The notes: generated from the sequence alone by a model not told the origin. A stretch of 64,000 nt of DNA from Aliiroseovarius sp. Z3 (GCF_029105185.1 NZ_JAFMZK010000007.1:1-64000), one strand, 5' to 3'. Positions 9,159-17,432 are shown, counted from the first letter of the stretch. Numbers and translations are program-made.

Positions 9159-9437
9159 TTACTTCCTCTTCGCTTTTTTATCAGCCGCGTGACCGTAATA
9201 GGTACGGGTCGGCGAGTATTCACCGAACTTCTGGCCGATCATGTCTTCCGTCACACTCACCGGAATGTGCTTCTGACCGTTATAGACGCCAAAGGTCAGG
9301 CCCACGAACTGGGGCAGAATGGTCGAACGACGCGACCAGATCTTGATGACCTCGTTTTTACCCGACTCGCGGGTTTTCTCGGCTTTTTTGAGGACGTAAG
9401 CGTCAACAAAAGGGCCTTTCCAGACAGAACGTGCCAT
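9159..9437 (-). CDS. rpsS: 30S ribosomal protein S19
   Basis: The 92-residue product starts [20 protein letters not shown] and carries GHKLGEFSPTRTY-like [20 protein letters not shown] at the end, both S19 signatures. It sits in the head of the small subunit near S13. It follows rplB by three bases. Confidence 0.98.
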   Translation of the reverse strand: MARSVWKGPFVDAYVLKKAEKTRESGKNEVIKIWSRRSTILPQFVGLTFGVYNGQKHIPVSVTEDMIGQKFGEYSPTRTYYGHAADKKAKRK

Positions 9438-9440
9438 ATC

Positions 9441-10283
9441 TTAACGCCCCTTCTTCTTGGCGTGACGCGAGCGGATGATCAGCTTCGACGACGCCTTGTT
9501 CTTGTTGCGGGTGCGCGCACCCTTGGTCGGCTTGCCCCACGGGGTCACCGGGTGACGACCACCCGAAGTCCGGCCTTCACCACCACCATGGGGGTGGTCG
9601 ATCGGGTTCATGACAACACCACGAACGCTGGGACGGATGCCTTTGTGGCGCATACGACCGGCTTTACCGTAGTTCTGGTTCGAGTTGTCGGGGTTCGACA
9701 CGGCACCAACGGTGGCCATGCATTCCTGACGCACAAGGCGCAGTTCGCCCGAGCTCAGACGGATTTGAGCGTAACCGCCGTCGCGACCAACAAACTGAGC
9801 ATATGTGCCGGCTGCACGGGCGATCTGGCCGCCCTTGCCCGGTTTCATCTCAATGTTGTGGACAATGGTACCGATGGGCATGCCCGAGAAGGGCATCGCG
9901 TTACCGGGTTTCACGTCGGCCTTGGCCGATGCGATGACCTGATCGCCAACAGCCAAACGCTGCGGGGCCAGGATGTAAGCCTGTTCGCCGTCTTCGTACT
10001 TCACGAGCGCGATGAAGGCTGTGCGGTTGGGGTCGTATTCGATCCGCTCAACAGTGGCGGCGACGTCAAACTTGTTCCGTTTGAAGTCCACGATACGATA
10101 AAGACGCTTCGCACCACCACCACGGCGGCGCGACGTGATCCGTCCGGTATTGTTCCGACCACCCGATTTCGTAAGACCCTCGGTCAGGGACTTAACCGGG
10201 CGACCTTTCCAAAGCTCCGAACGGTCGATCAGAACCAGCCCACGCTGGCCTGGCGTCGTCGGTTTGTACGACTTGAGTGCCAT
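9441..10283 (-). CDS. rplB: 50S ribosomal protein L2
   Basis: The 280-residue product begins [20 protein letters not shown]; an upstream in-frame ATG would add 11 unrelated residues. The conserved C-terminal segment [20 protein letters not shown], with the histidine needed for peptidyl transfer, is intact. L2 normally follows rplW directly. Here 4.2 kb of cargo separates them, so L2 starts a new transcription unit. Confidence 0.98.
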   Translation of the reverse strand: MALKSYKPTTPGQRGLVLIDRSELWKGRPVKSLTEGLTKSGGRNNTGRITSRRRGGGAKRLYRIVDFKRNKFDVAATVERIEYDPNRTAFIALVKYEDGEQAYILAPQRLAVGDQVIASAKADVKPGNAMPFSGMPIGTIVHNIEMKPGKGGQIARAAGTYAQFVGRDGGYAQIRLSSGELRLVRQECMATVGAVSNPDNSNQNYGKAGRMRHKGIRPSVRGVVMNPIDHPHGGGEGRTSGGRHPVTPWGKPTKGARTRNKNKASSKLIIRSRHAKKKGR

Positions 10284-10689
10284 GCTTTCTGTCTTCCGTT
10301 GCTTTGAGGCAGTCACCTGCCTGAGTTACAGAGCCCCGCCCACCATTGGCGAAACAGGACCCAAATTCCAAATGTCACAAGGCCCCGGAACGAATCCGAG
10401 GCCACGCGACCTGCGCGATGTATCAGGGTTGGTTGGGGGTGTCTAGGGGATGGTGGGGGTTTTCGGGTGAAAGACATGCTGTCTTCCGCTCGGCCAACTG
10501 GATGGGATTTTGGCACCTACACGGCAGCTTCGCGGACGAAGCGAGCTTTCGCTGCGGCCGCGCCAGTGACTGCTTTGAGAATTTGCCTTCGGTCATAGAC
10601 GATCGATTTCGCCGAGGGCAGAAACGTATGAGTTCTATCATGTTCGCGTGCGCACAGCTCATGCAAGCAAAATTCGATTCAACAAATGG
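10284..10689. other. Gene-free leader upstream of rplB with weak promoter and hairpin
   Basis: No supportable gene lies in these 406 bases. On the minus strand TTCGCC, a 17-base spacer and TGTAAC at 10325-10353 could be an rplB promoter with a leader of about 35 nt, though the -35 is weak. A hairpin GCTTCG/CGAAGC is at 10527-10542, and the flanking text has the look of a degenerate intergenic repeat. Confidence 0.4.
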
Positions 10690-11109
10690 TCAGCGTCGAT
10701 GACCGTATCGAATGCTACTAAGTTCTTGATTGATCGTGCGTAGACGCAGCCCGACGGAGACTACGGCATCGCGATCCCGCTGAACCGCTGCGGAAGAGAA
10801 CTTCATGAGCAGCAAGCCCAACGTCATGACCGCGATACCTCCCCACGTAGATAGAAGTCCTGCAGTATCGGAAATGTGGCCCGCTGCGCCGAGGTAGGTG
10901 AAGAAGACTCCCATGGCCTCAATTCCATATGACAACCACTTCAGCAGCCGCCCTGGCGAGGGTTCATTACCAATATAGCCGTTGTCATCGAGCCATTGGC
11001 TCCAGTGAGCACCTTCGATGAACAATTCCTCTCTGCTCATGCTGGAAGGCAGATTGTAGTCGAGATGTGAGTTGAATGCGGCGCGATTGCGCGGATCGGG
11101 AGGCGGCAC
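10690..11109 (-). CDS. Unrecognised small membrane protein
   Basis: The 139-residue product has a soluble N-terminal half (about residues 1-57) and two hydrophobic segments, WLSYGIEAMGVFFTYLGAAG and LSTWGGIAVMTLGLLLM. A basic C-terminal tail of about 40 residues follows (RDRDAVVSVGLRLR). It resembles no family I can name, although a two-TM core with a soluble helical tail recalls SLATT-type pore proteins. It is six bases downstream of another two-TM gene, so the two are probably cotranscribed. Codon choice looks less GC-biased than the ribosomal genes. Confidence 0.6.
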   Translation of the reverse strand: MPPPDPRNRAAFNSHLDYNLPSSMSREELFIEGAHWSQWLDDNGYIGNEPSPGRLLKWLSYGIEAMGVFFTYLGAAGHISDTAGLLSTWGGIAVMTLGLLLMKFSSAAVQRDRDAVVSVGLRLRTINQELSSIRYGHRR

Positions 11110-11115
11110 GAAATC

Positions 11116-11418
11116 TTACTCCTTGCGCTTCATCTCATCTCGGAGCGTCCTGAAGGTTTCGGCTTCTTTCTTCGCCGCGTGGAATTCCTCCTTAGCAGAA
11201 GATATCGCGTTCGCGCGCGCTCGAGCATGCGTCACAAATGCAGCAAGTATTACACCGCCCGCAAACGCAGCAAGTCCGCCGGATACCTGAACCGACGACG
11301 ACTGCAAGACGATGGCCGCGACAAAGCAGGCAAGAACTGCACCGAAAGCGCCAATGTCTATCCAGCTCAGCGCAAGTACCGCGTCCTTTGACTTTTGATG
11401 TTCTGTTGTAGTGCCCAT
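11116..11418 (-). CDS. Unrecognised small two-TM protein with helical tail
   Basis: The 100-residue product has two membrane segments, ALSWIDIGAFGAVLACFVAA and SGGLAAFAGGVILAAFVTHA. A charged, probably coiled-coil C-terminus follows (SAKEEFHAAKKEAETFRTLR). It is upstream of and nearly abuts the gene at 10690-11109. No known function is evident. The pair is one of the cargo sets between rplW and rplB. Confidence 0.6.
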   Translation of the reverse strand: MGTTTEHQKSKDAVLALSWIDIGAFGAVLACFVAAIVLQSSSVQVSGGLAAFAGGVILAAFVTHARARANAISSAKEEFHAAKKEAETFRTLRDEMKRKE

Positions 11419-11826
11419 TGATTAATCCTCGAAGCCAACACTCCAAGCCTACCCGACAAGAGCAACGCTCCGCAACGATGCCGTTGTTCAACTCTGTGCA
11501 ACAAATCCCCTGACCAAACCAATGCGTCAAAATCGGTCGATTTTGTCACTGGCGTCATGGTCGGCTGAAATGCTGAAGAATCTTGTGCCACAAACCTTTG
11601 GGAAAACTGCGTTTGATATTGTCACGTTTTGGCCGTATTACTTCTGAGGAGCCGACATTCGTACAAAGCGCGGCATCCGGCTATATGGGAAAGTGATCGA
11701 GTTCCACCCCTCACTCAGCCCCGTGTTACAAGCAAGACGAACTCTTCCACCTTCCCAAACAACCCCCTTCCCCTCTGCCCCAAAATCCCCCATCCTTCCC
11801 CAAAAGAAACTTATGGGGACATTGTG
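11419..11826. other. Gene-free region upstream of two divergent small genes
   Basis: These 408 bases contain no open frame I can support. They should hold the promoters for the two-TM gene pair on the minus strand and the lipoprotein gene on the plus strand. I see no strong -35/-10 pair and no long palindrome. Confidence 0.4.
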
Positions 11827-12114
11827 ATGAAGAAGTTGGGGATTTTGACGGGCGCGGTTGTGATTTCACTGTCGGCCTGTGTCAGTCCGGAAGGCGCCAG
11901 CGGCGGGGCGGACACACGCTCGTTTGGTTCAGTGCCGGAAAACGTGCGCGCGATTGCGGCACCGGGGCAAGACCTCAGCGATGTGCGGCTCAACAATTCG
12001 GACGGATGTTTTGTCTATCGCTATCAAGGCCCGGTCGAAACGACCTATCTGCCGCTCAGAAACCGCAAGGGTCAGCCGATATGCGCCAAGCGCGACGACG
12101 CCCCCGCCGCGTGA
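11827..12114 (+). CDS. Small lipoprotein of unknown function
   Basis: The 95-residue product starts MKKLGILTGAVVISLSAC, a lipoprotein signal with lipobox LSAC. The mature region contains two further cysteines in NNSDGCFVYRYQGPVETT and KGQPICAKRD, which could form a disulphide. An open frame extends 66 codons upstream but lacks any coding character. The L,D-transpeptidase gene is convergent, 12 bp away. Confidence 0.7.
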   Translation: MKKLGILTGAVVISLSACVSPEGASGGADTRSFGSVPENVRAIAAPGQDLSDVRLNNSDGCFVYRYQGPVETTYLPLRNRKGQPICAKRDDAPAA

Positions 12115-12117
12115 CAG

Positions 12118-12141
12118 ACGGCGCGCTTAGCTGCGCGCCGT
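12118..12141. terminator. Perfect hairpin shared by convergent genes
   Basis: ACGGCGCGC and GCGCGCCGT form a nine-base stem with loop TTAGCT. The loop includes the stop codon of the L,D-transpeptidase gene on the minus strand, and the hairpin also follows the lipoprotein gene. No T-run follows, so termination efficiency is uncertain. Confidence 0.5.
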
Positions 12142-12843
12142 AATGCTTTCAGCCGGATACAGATGCGCGGTCACGCCGGTTTCGACTTGATCATACAAAC
12201 CGATAATATGCGCCATCACCATGCGCACACAGCCCGAGCTTGCGCGTCCACCGATGGACCGGGGCGCGGGCGAGCCGTGAATGCGCAGATACGTATCGCG
12301 GTTGCCTTGGAACAGGTAAAACGCGCGTGAGCCCAGCGGATTGCGCGGACCACCATCCATACCGTCCTCTAGCGGGCCATAGACCTTGGGATCACGCGCA
12401 ACCATTTCCTTGGTCGGGATCCATGTCGGCCACTTGGCTTTGCGACGGATTGTGTAGGTGCCGGGTTCGTACAAATTCCCGCGCGCAATCGCCACGCCAT
12501 AGCGCATCGCGGTGCCGTTATCCCGGATATGATAAAGATAGCGCGCGACGGCATCGACATGGATATCACCCGGCTTGAGCCCGGAATTGGCTTGCACGAG
12601 CTTCGGCAGGAAACGCGGGTGCAGCCCCCACGGGTTCGACGTGGCCGGATCATAGTTTGCCGGCGTCACCTGCGCGTCATATGCCGCCCACTTGGATTTG
12701 TCCGATACCGGGCGCCGTTTGGTTTGCGCCGGTTTTACGGCGGCAGCCTGCGTGGTGGCTTGTTCCTGCGCCCAAACGGGTGTCGCAATTGGCGCCGAGA
12801 ACATCGCGGCAGACGTGATTACAAAATGGCGTCGGGTCAACAT
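12127..12843 (-). CDS. L,D-transpeptidase, YkuD family
   Basis: The roughly 238-residue exported protein should cross-link peptidoglycan or attach proteins to it. The N-terminus MLTRRHFVITSAAMFSAP resembles a twin-arginine signal. The YkuD catalytic block is clear: the His of RIHGSPAPRSIGG and the SSGCVRM motif with the active cysteine. The start at MLTRRHF is preferred over an ATG five codons upstream. It lies in the cargo island between rplW and rplB and is convergent with the small lipoprotein gene. Confidence 0.88.
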   Translation of the reverse strand: MLTRRHFVITSAAMFSAPIATPVWAQEQATTQAAAVKPAQTKRRPVSDKSKWAAYDAQVTPANYDPATSNPWGLHPRFLPKLVQANSGLKPGDIHVDAVARYLYHIRDNGTAMRYGVAIARGNLYEPGTYTIRRKAKWPTWIPTKEMVARDPKVYGPLEDGMDGGPRNPLGSRAFYLFQGNRDTYLRIHGSPAPRSIGGRASSGCVRMVMAHIIGLYDQVETGVTAHLYPAESITARS

Positions 12844-13084
12844 AAGTACAAACCTCATTTCCAGATGAGCAGATCATCGAACCGTTCCAACTTATTCAAA
12901 CAGGCGCGAATCGCGAGTCAAATTCCGGTGTGGGGTGTAAAGCGACCCGAAAACGTGACTGAATAACCCCATTGGTTAGGCATGCCATTGCGATGACAGT
13001 GTTGCGGACAAAGCCGCTTTATGCCTTGGTTCGAAAGATGTCTGCTTTTTGGCATCGCACCCGCGAACGCATCCAGTCGAAACG

Positions 13085-13142
13085 CGCAACCCAAGGGTTG
13101 CGTAAAGACGAGGAGTGTGACAATGTGCAACCAAGGAGTTGC
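13085..13142 (+). promoter_or_regulatory. Two related palindromes, probable ArsR-family operator
   Basis: CGCAACCCAAGGGTTGCG at 13085-13102 is a perfect palindrome with eight-base arms. A second copy of the half sites, GCAAC and GTTGC around CAAGGA, spans 13127-13142. The second site contains the ribosome binding site AAGGAG of the SRPBCC gene. Both lie directly upstream of the SRPBCC-ArsR pair. Palindromes with GCAAC half sites before such pairs are familiar to me, so autoregulation is likely. Confidence 0.65.
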
Positions 13143-13144
13143 GC

Positions 13145-13591
13145 ATGGAAAATGAAATCGTACGAACCATTGACCTCAAGGCGCCCGTTGACAGGGTATG
13201 GAAGGCGCTCACCGACCATGGGGAATTTGGTGCGTGGTTCGGCCTGTCGCTTCACGGACCATTCAAGCTGGGGGAGCTGACATTCGGTGAAACCAGATAT
13301 CCCGGGCATGAGGGTCTACCGTTCTGGGCGAAGATCGTCGCCTTGGATGAGCCGCGTCTATTCAGCTTCGTCTGGCCAATGGATGAGAGCATCCAACCTG
13401 ATGATCCCGACGTCGATCAGAAGACAACTCTGGTCGAATTTTTTCTTGAGCCCAGCACCATCGGGACAAGGCTCACCGTGCGGGAAAGTGGTTTCAAGAA
13501 CCTACCAAAGGACCGGCAACTGCAAGCATTCCGCGACAATCAGGGTGGTTGGGATCAGCAGACATTAAACATCAGAAGGTTTGTGGAATGA
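13145..13591 (+). CDS. SRPBCC (AHSA1-like) domain protein
   Basis: The 148-residue product is a START-like ligand-binding fold of the AHSA1 type. The N-terminal IVRTIDLKAPVDRVWKALTD and the later FEWSF-like LFSFVWPMDESIQPD segment are typical. The ATG at 13145 has AAGGAG six bases upstream. Its stop overlaps the ArsR gene start by four bases (ATGA), indicating coupled translation. In such pairs the SRPBCC protein is usually the target of the regulator; the ligand is unknown. Confidence 0.85.
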   Translation: MENEIVRTIDLKAPVDRVWKALTDHGEFGAWFGLSLHGPFKLGELTFGETRYPGHEGLPFWAKIVALDEPRLFSFVWPMDESIQPDDPDVDQKTTLVEFFLEPSTIGTRLTVRESGFKNLPKDRQLQAFRDNQGGWDQQTLNIRRFVE

Positions 13592-13920
13592 CTCCCGAGC
13601 ATAATCCTGCGCAGCCAGACCTGGCGGCGACCTTTGCCGCGCTCGGTGATCCTCGCCGTTTGGCGATCGTTGCCCGGTTACAGCAACAGGACGCACTCTC
13701 GATCTCGGCGCTTTGTGAGGGAACCGATGTTTCCCGGCAAGCGATTAGCAAACACCTGAAGACATTGACGGAAGCACAAGTCGTGTCGTCGGAAAAAACC
13801 GGGCGAGAGACACGATTCAGTCTGGAACCAGCGCGCCTCCACGAAGCAAACGCTTTCCTCAATCAAGTGGCATTGAAGTGGGACGATACTCTGCAACGGC
13901 TGAGATCACATGTGGAATGA
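13588..13920 (+). CDS. ArsR-family winged-helix regulator
   Basis: The 110-residue protein has the ArsR fold, with FAALGDPRRLAIVARLQQQ, the recognition helix region VSRQAISKHLKTL and the wing KTGRETRFSLEP. No CxC metal motif is present, so it is probably not a metal sensor. It belongs to the subgroup paired with AHSA1-like proteins. It is the second gene of the operon that starts at 13145, and the palindromes at 13085-13142 are its probable sites. Confidence 0.9.
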   Translation: MTPEHNPAQPDLAATFAALGDPRRLAIVARLQQQDALSISALCEGTDVSRQAISKHLKTLTEAQVVSSEKTGRETRFSLEPARLHEANAFLNQVALKWDDTLQRLRSHVE

Positions 13921-14010
13921 GAGCTACTGCGGCGCGCGATGCATCACGATTTGTGTAGGCATCCGTCGTCTCATTCGTCCAAACAATCATGGTCGGGAAG
14001 TAAATCAGAC

Positions 14011-14382
14011 ATGAGCGTGAAATTCTCTGGCGGCAAAAACATCGCGATGAAGGTGCCGCCACATCAATACGAGCAGACTGTTGCTTTCTACAGAAACACC
14101 TTGGGGCTTGAGGAGATCGGAGGCCCGTCAGGGGAGGCGGTTGGCTTCAAGTTCGGTGCGAATAATCTGTGGGTCGATAAGGTCAGCGCGATTAGCCAGG
14201 CCGAGCTATGGCTTGAGATCGTAACGGACGATACAGAGAAAGCTGCCGAAGTCTTGGATAAGGCCGGTGTCGCACGGTGCGACGAAATCGAAGAGCTCGG
14301 TAAAAACTTCGACGGGTATTGGATTTCAAGCCCAGCTTCGATCATTCACCTTGTCGATGCGAAGGATGGGTCATGGGAATAA
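14011..14382 (+). CDS. VOC-family (glyoxalase-like) protein
   Basis: The 123-residue product has one vicinal-oxygen-chelate domain: EQTVAFYRNTLGLEEIGG near residue 22, LWLEIVTDD near residue 70 and the C-terminal IIHLVDAKDG. The substrate cannot be inferred. The ATG at 14011 gives the domain a normal start. It lies 90 bp after the ArsR gene on the same strand and may belong to the same regulon. Confidence 0.8.
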   Translation: MSVKFSGGKNIAMKVPPHQYEQTVAFYRNTLGLEEIGGPSGEAVGFKFGANNLWVDKVSAISQAELWLEIVTDDTEKAAEVLDKAGVARCDEIEELGKNFDGYWISSPASIIHLVDAKDGSWE

Positions 14383-14471
14383 TCCAAGGAGAATCTTCAC
14401 CAAAGTCGTCATTCGCGGCGTTGCTGCAACTCGGTAACTTTGGGCTCAAAGCAAATATTCCCTTTCAAAAG

Positions 14472-14500
14472 AAAAAGCCCCCGCCTTTCGGCAGGGGCCC
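14472..14500 (-). terminator. Rho-independent terminator after rplW
   Basis: On the minus strand GGGCCCCTGCC GAAA GGCGGGGGC forms a strong hairpin followed by TTTTTCTTTT. It lies 24 bp after the rplW stop. It closes the rpsJ-rplC-rplD-rplW unit ahead of the cargo island. Confidence 0.85.
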
Positions 14501-14524
14501 TCATTTCTCACGTCAGCCTGACGA

Positions 14525-14821
14525 TCAGAGACCGGTGGTCACGTCGATCGTGTTGCCTTCTTCCAGGGTCACATAGGCTTTCTTGACGTCCTTGCGCTTG
14601 CCCAACTGGCCGCGGAAGCGTTTGACTTTACCCTTGGTGATCGACGTGTTGACGGCTTTCACCTTCACACCGAACAGGGTTTCAACGGCTTCTTTGATCT
14701 GCGGCTTGTTGGCATCCCTCGACACTTCGAAAACAACCGCACCGGCTTCCGATGCCATGGTTGCTTTTTCGGTGATGAGCGGCTTGCGGATCACGTCGTA
14801 GAGTGCAGCTTTATCGGTCAT
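14525..14821 (-). CDS. rplW: 50S ribosomal protein L23
   Basis: The 98-residue product binds 23S rRNA at the exit tunnel and docks trigger factor and SRP. It has [15 protein letters not shown] at the N-terminus and [20 protein letters not shown]. Its start overlaps the rplD stop by four bases. A terminator follows, so it ends the first S10-type unit. Confidence 0.98.
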   Translation of the reverse strand: MTDKAALYDVIRKPLITEKATMASEAGAVVFEVSRDANKPQIKEAVETLFGVKVKAVNTSITKGKVKRFRGQLGKRKDVKKAYVTLEEGNTIDVTTGL

Positions 14822-15435
14822 TTCAGGCGAGCCTCCAGAGCTTCGACACCTGCTTTGGTGAGCACCAGAGTGTCACGTTTCAGGATGTCATACACGTTGG
14901 CGCCCATGGTCGGCAGGATGTCCAGGCCTTCGATGTTCTTTGCAGCGCGTGCAAAGTTCTCGTTCACCTCGGCACCGTCGATGACCAGAGCACGTTTCCA
15001 GCCCAGGTCTTTGACCTGCTTGGCCAGTGCGGCGGTTTTACCTTCCGACGCGGCGTCTTCGATCACAACCAGTTCGCCAGCTTGCGCCTTGGCGGACAGG
15101 GCGTGCTTCAGACCCAGCTTGCGGAATTTCTTGGTCAGATCGTGGCCGTGCGAACGCGGGGTCGGACCTTTATAGATACCACCTTTGCGGAAGATCGGTG
15201 CGTTACGGTCACCGTGACGTGCGCCGCCGGTGCCCTTCTGGCGATAGATCTTCTTGGTCGAATAGCTGGTTTCCGAACGCGTCTTGACCTTGTGGGTGCC
15301 AGCCTGCGCGTTGTTACGCTGCCAGCGGACCACGCGGTGCAGAATGTCTGCGCGCGGCTCAAGACCGAACAGGGCCTCGTCCAGATCAACCGAACCGGCT
15401 TTTTTGCCGTCAAGTTTGATTACGTCAAGTTTCAT
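14818..15435 (-). CDS. rplD: 50S ribosomal protein L4
   Basis: The 205-residue product contains the tunnel loop region [19 protein letters not shown] and the C-terminal [20 protein letters not shown]. In E. coli L4 also represses the S10 operon through its mRNA leader. The gene overlaps both rplC and rplW by four bases, so translation is probably coupled. Confidence 0.98.
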   Translation of the reverse strand: MKLDVIKLDGKKAGSVDLDEALFGLEPRADILHRVVRWQRNNAQAGTHKVKTRSETSYSTKKIYRQKGTGGARHGDRNAPIFRKGGIYKGPTPRSHGHDLTKKFRKLGLKHALSAKAQAGELVVIEDAASEGKTAALAKQVKDLGWKRALVIDGAEVNENFARAAKNIEGLDILPTMGANVYDILKRDTLVLTKAGVEALEARLK

Positions 15436-16157
15436 GCTTCACCACCTTCCGCGGGAGCTTCTTCCGCAGGTGCTTCGGTTGCAGCCGATTTCAGAGCAGC
15501 CGGGAACGGAACATTCTCGGGCAGCTTCTTTTTCACGGCGTCTTTGACGGTGACCCAGCCACCTTTCGAGCCGGGGACAGCGCCCTTGATGAACACCAGG
15601 CCACGATCGGCATCGGTCTTCACGACTTCCAGGTTTTGTGTGGTCACACGAACCGAACCCATGTGGCCGGCCATTTTCTTGCCTTTGAACACGCGGCCGG
15701 GGTCTTGACACTGACCGGTCGAACCGTGCGAGCGGTGGCTGATCGAAACACCGTGCGAGGCGCGCAGACCGCCGAAGTTGTGACGCTTCATGGCACCGGC
15801 AAAGCCTTTACCAATCGACGTACCAGCAACGTCAACCTTCTGACCGGCAACATAGTGCTCGGCCGAGATCTCTTCGCCAACGGCAATCAGGTTCTCAGCA
15901 GGAACGCGGAACTCGACCAGTTTGCGCTTGGGGGCAACGCCAGCTTTGGCGAAATAGCCGCGCATCGGCTTCGAGGTGCGTTTGGCTTTTGCTTCACCAG
16001 CACCCAGTTGAACGGCGGTGTAACCGTCGGTCTCTTCGGTGCGGTTGGCAACAACCTGCAGGTTTTCCAGTTGAAGAACGGTGACAGGGATCTGCTTGCC
16101 GTCTTCCATGAACAAGCGGGTCATGCCCACTTTCTTCGCGATAATTCCAGAGCGCAT
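15432..16157 (-). CDS. rplC: 50S ribosomal protein L3
   Basis: The 241-residue product begins [20 protein letters not shown]. The L3 core segment [20 protein letters not shown], whose glutamine or equivalent region is methylated by PrmB in some bacteria, is intact. An Ala/Glu-rich tail of about 20 residues extends the C-terminus. It follows rpsJ by 14 bp. Confidence 0.98.
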   Translation of the reverse strand: MRSGIIAKKVGMTRLFMEDGKQIPVTVLQLENLQVVANRTEETDGYTAVQLGAGEAKAKRTSKPMRGYFAKAGVAPKRKLVEFRVPAENLIAVGEEISAEHYVAGQKVDVAGTSIGKGFAGAMKRHNFGGLRASHGVSISHRSHGSTGQCQDPGRVFKGKKMAGHMGSVRVTTQNLEVVKTDADRGLVFIKGAVPGSKGGWVTVKDAVKKKLPENVPFPAALKSAATEAPAEEAPAEGGEA

Positions 16158-16171
16158 CTGTGATACCCTCC

Positions 16172-16480
16172 TTAGACCGAGATCTGAACGTCAACGCCAG
16201 CAGCCAGATCGAGCTTCATCAGCGCGTCGACGGTTTGCGGGGTCGGGTCAACGATGTCGAGCAGGCGCTTGTGCGTGCGGATCTCGAACTGGTCGCGGGA
16301 TTTCTTGTCAACGTGGGGACCACGAAGAACCGTAAACTTCTCGATTTTGTTCGGCAGCGGGATGGGGCCGCGAACGTTTGCACCGGTCCGTTTGGCAGTG
16401 TTGACGATCTCTTGTGTGGAGGCATCCAGCACGCGATAGTCAAACGCCTTCAGACGGATACGAATGTTTTGACTTGTCAT
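16172..16480 (-). CDS. rpsJ: 30S ribosomal protein S10
   Basis: The 102-residue product binds 16S rRNA in the head and pairs with NusB in antitermination. It has [20 protein letters not shown] and the C-terminal [20 protein letters not shown]. It is the first gene of its unit, preceded by a well-formed promoter and a structured leader. Confidence 0.98.
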   Translation of the reverse strand: MTSQNIRIRLKAFDYRVLDASTQEIVNTAKRTGANVRGPIPLPNKIEKFTVLRGPHVDKKSRDQFEIRTHKRLLDIVDPTPQTVDALMKLDLAAGVDVQISV

Positions 16481-16561
16481 AGCATTCGCCCTTTCAGGCA
16501 GAGAGTTGATAGGACGACAGATGGCTCATTCCACCTGCCCTCGTCGAACCCCGGAAAAAAC

Positions 16562-16596
16562 GAAAAGCGGGACCGAATCCCGCCAAGCCGCTTTTC
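16562..16596 (-). promoter_or_regulatory. Overlapping hairpins in the rpsJ leader
   Basis: GAAAAGCGG at 16562-16570 pairs with CCGCTTTTC at 16588-16596. The inner bases can instead form GCGGGA/TCCCGC at 16567-16583. The two structures share GCGG and cannot both form. They lie at the beginning of the predicted rpsJ transcript, where a leader control element would act. Confidence 0.45.
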
Positions 16597-16610
16597 CAGC
16601 GAACTAGCGC

Positions 16611-16639
16611 GTAATAGAGGGGTTTTGGGGGTGTGGCAA
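16611..16639 (-). promoter_or_regulatory. Promoter of the rpsJ-rplC-rplD-rplW operon
   Basis: On the minus strand TTGCCA is followed by a 17-base C-rich spacer and TATTAC. The predicted start near 16604 gives a leader of about 124 nt to the rpsJ ATG. The -35 hexamer and spacing are the same as upstream of rpmC. Confidence 0.65.
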
Positions 16640-16697
16640 GGGGTGAGCGCCGAAAAAACATGAACATTAGCGTTGAGCAAAACTCAGATGAATCGCG

Positions 16698-17249
16698 CTA
16701 GATTAGCCAGCCATTCTTTCTAAAGGGATCTTCTACGTTGGTCAGGTCGGAAATCTCAAATCGCTCTTTGTGTTCTGTCAAATAGTCCCAAACTTCCTGT
16801 CTGACAACAAAGGGCCAGTCCAGTACACTATGCTGCCCGCCTTGCCTGATAATTAGGCCCTTAGAAACCAAGGGAACGAGCCGTTTATCGTCGAACTCGG
16901 AAGTGAACGCTCTACGTCCTGAGGAAACTAAATACGATAGTAGTTCTCTCTCAGCACTGGGGGCCTCCTCAATTTCCTTTTCAATCCTTTTGAAGAAGCG
17001 TTCTTTTGCCCTTCTATCGGAATAAATGTTCCAAATCAAAACTGGCATATAGGCTAAATTTGCTGTGAGAACACTAAACGAGAAAACCCCTACATACACT
17101 GCGATCGTCAGTAGGTAGGCCGGGCTTCCATCTAAATAGGGCCATCTGAAATAGTCACCTAACAGTACAATTGCACAACCAATAAAGGCAGCAAGTGCAG
17201 GAAACCATCCGGCTTGCAGTGCTGCCACAAAATCTTTCAAACTCGGCAT
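16698..17249 (-). CDS. Two-TM protein resembling the superinfection exclusion B family
   Basis: The 183-residue product has two membrane helices near the N-terminus (WFPALAAFIGCAIVLLGDY and LLTIAVYVGVFSFSVLTANL). A charged linker and a C-terminal winged-helix-like region follow (ERELLSYLVSSGRRAFTSEF to VVRQEVWDYLTEHKERF). This layout matches my memory of SieB-type proteins, but sequence similarity is only suggestive. The start MPSLKDF is preferred, since 51 upstream in-frame codons overlap an intergenic palindrome. The gene looks AT-rich beside its ribosomal neighbours and sits between tuf and rpsJ, which suggests horizontal transfer. Confidence 0.55.
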   Translation of the reverse strand: MPSLKDFVAALQAGWFPALAAFIGCAIVLLGDYFRWPYLDGSPAYLLTIAVYVGVFSFSVLTANLAYMPVLIWNIYSDRRAKERFFKRIEKEIEEAPSAERELLSYLVSSGRRAFTSEFDDKRLVPLVSKGLIIRQGGQHSVLDWPFVVRQEVWDYLTEHKERFEISDLTNVEDPFRKNGWLI

Positions 17250-17400
17250 AGATCCCCAATCACCGGAAAAAACGCAGCAAGCTAAGTCTGCGCCACAGTC
17301 ATTCAATCTACTTATTATAGCAACCCTAGTAGCCCCTGCAATCTCAACCCCGGTCCGGCTTGCCCGGGCCACGCCCGACCCTTCTGTTGCGCTTGAATGC

Positions 17401-17432
17401 AAAAAAAGGGCGCTCCTGCGAGCGCCCCTTTC
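17401..17432. terminator. Bidirectional terminator between tuf copy 1 flank and the SieB-like gene
   Basis: GGGCGCTC and GAGCGCCC form an eight-base stem with loop CTGC. It has an A-run on one side and T-rich sequence on the other, so it can act on both strands. It lies just outside the tuf repeat boundary. Confidence 0.75.

Noticed and set aside
10346-10702. 118-codon frame on the plus strand upstream of rplB
   Set aside because: It has no ribosome binding site, no domain and irregular composition; the region is better read as leader sequence.
11629-11826. 66-codon N-terminal extension of the small lipoprotein
   Set aside because: The extension is Pro/Ser-rich with no coding character, while the later ATG starts a perfect lipoprotein signal.
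17250-17402. 51-codon N-terminal extension of the SieB-like protein
   Set aside because: It overlaps the GGGCCACGCCCGACC element and a GC-rich intergenic palindrome, so MPSLKDF is the likelier start.
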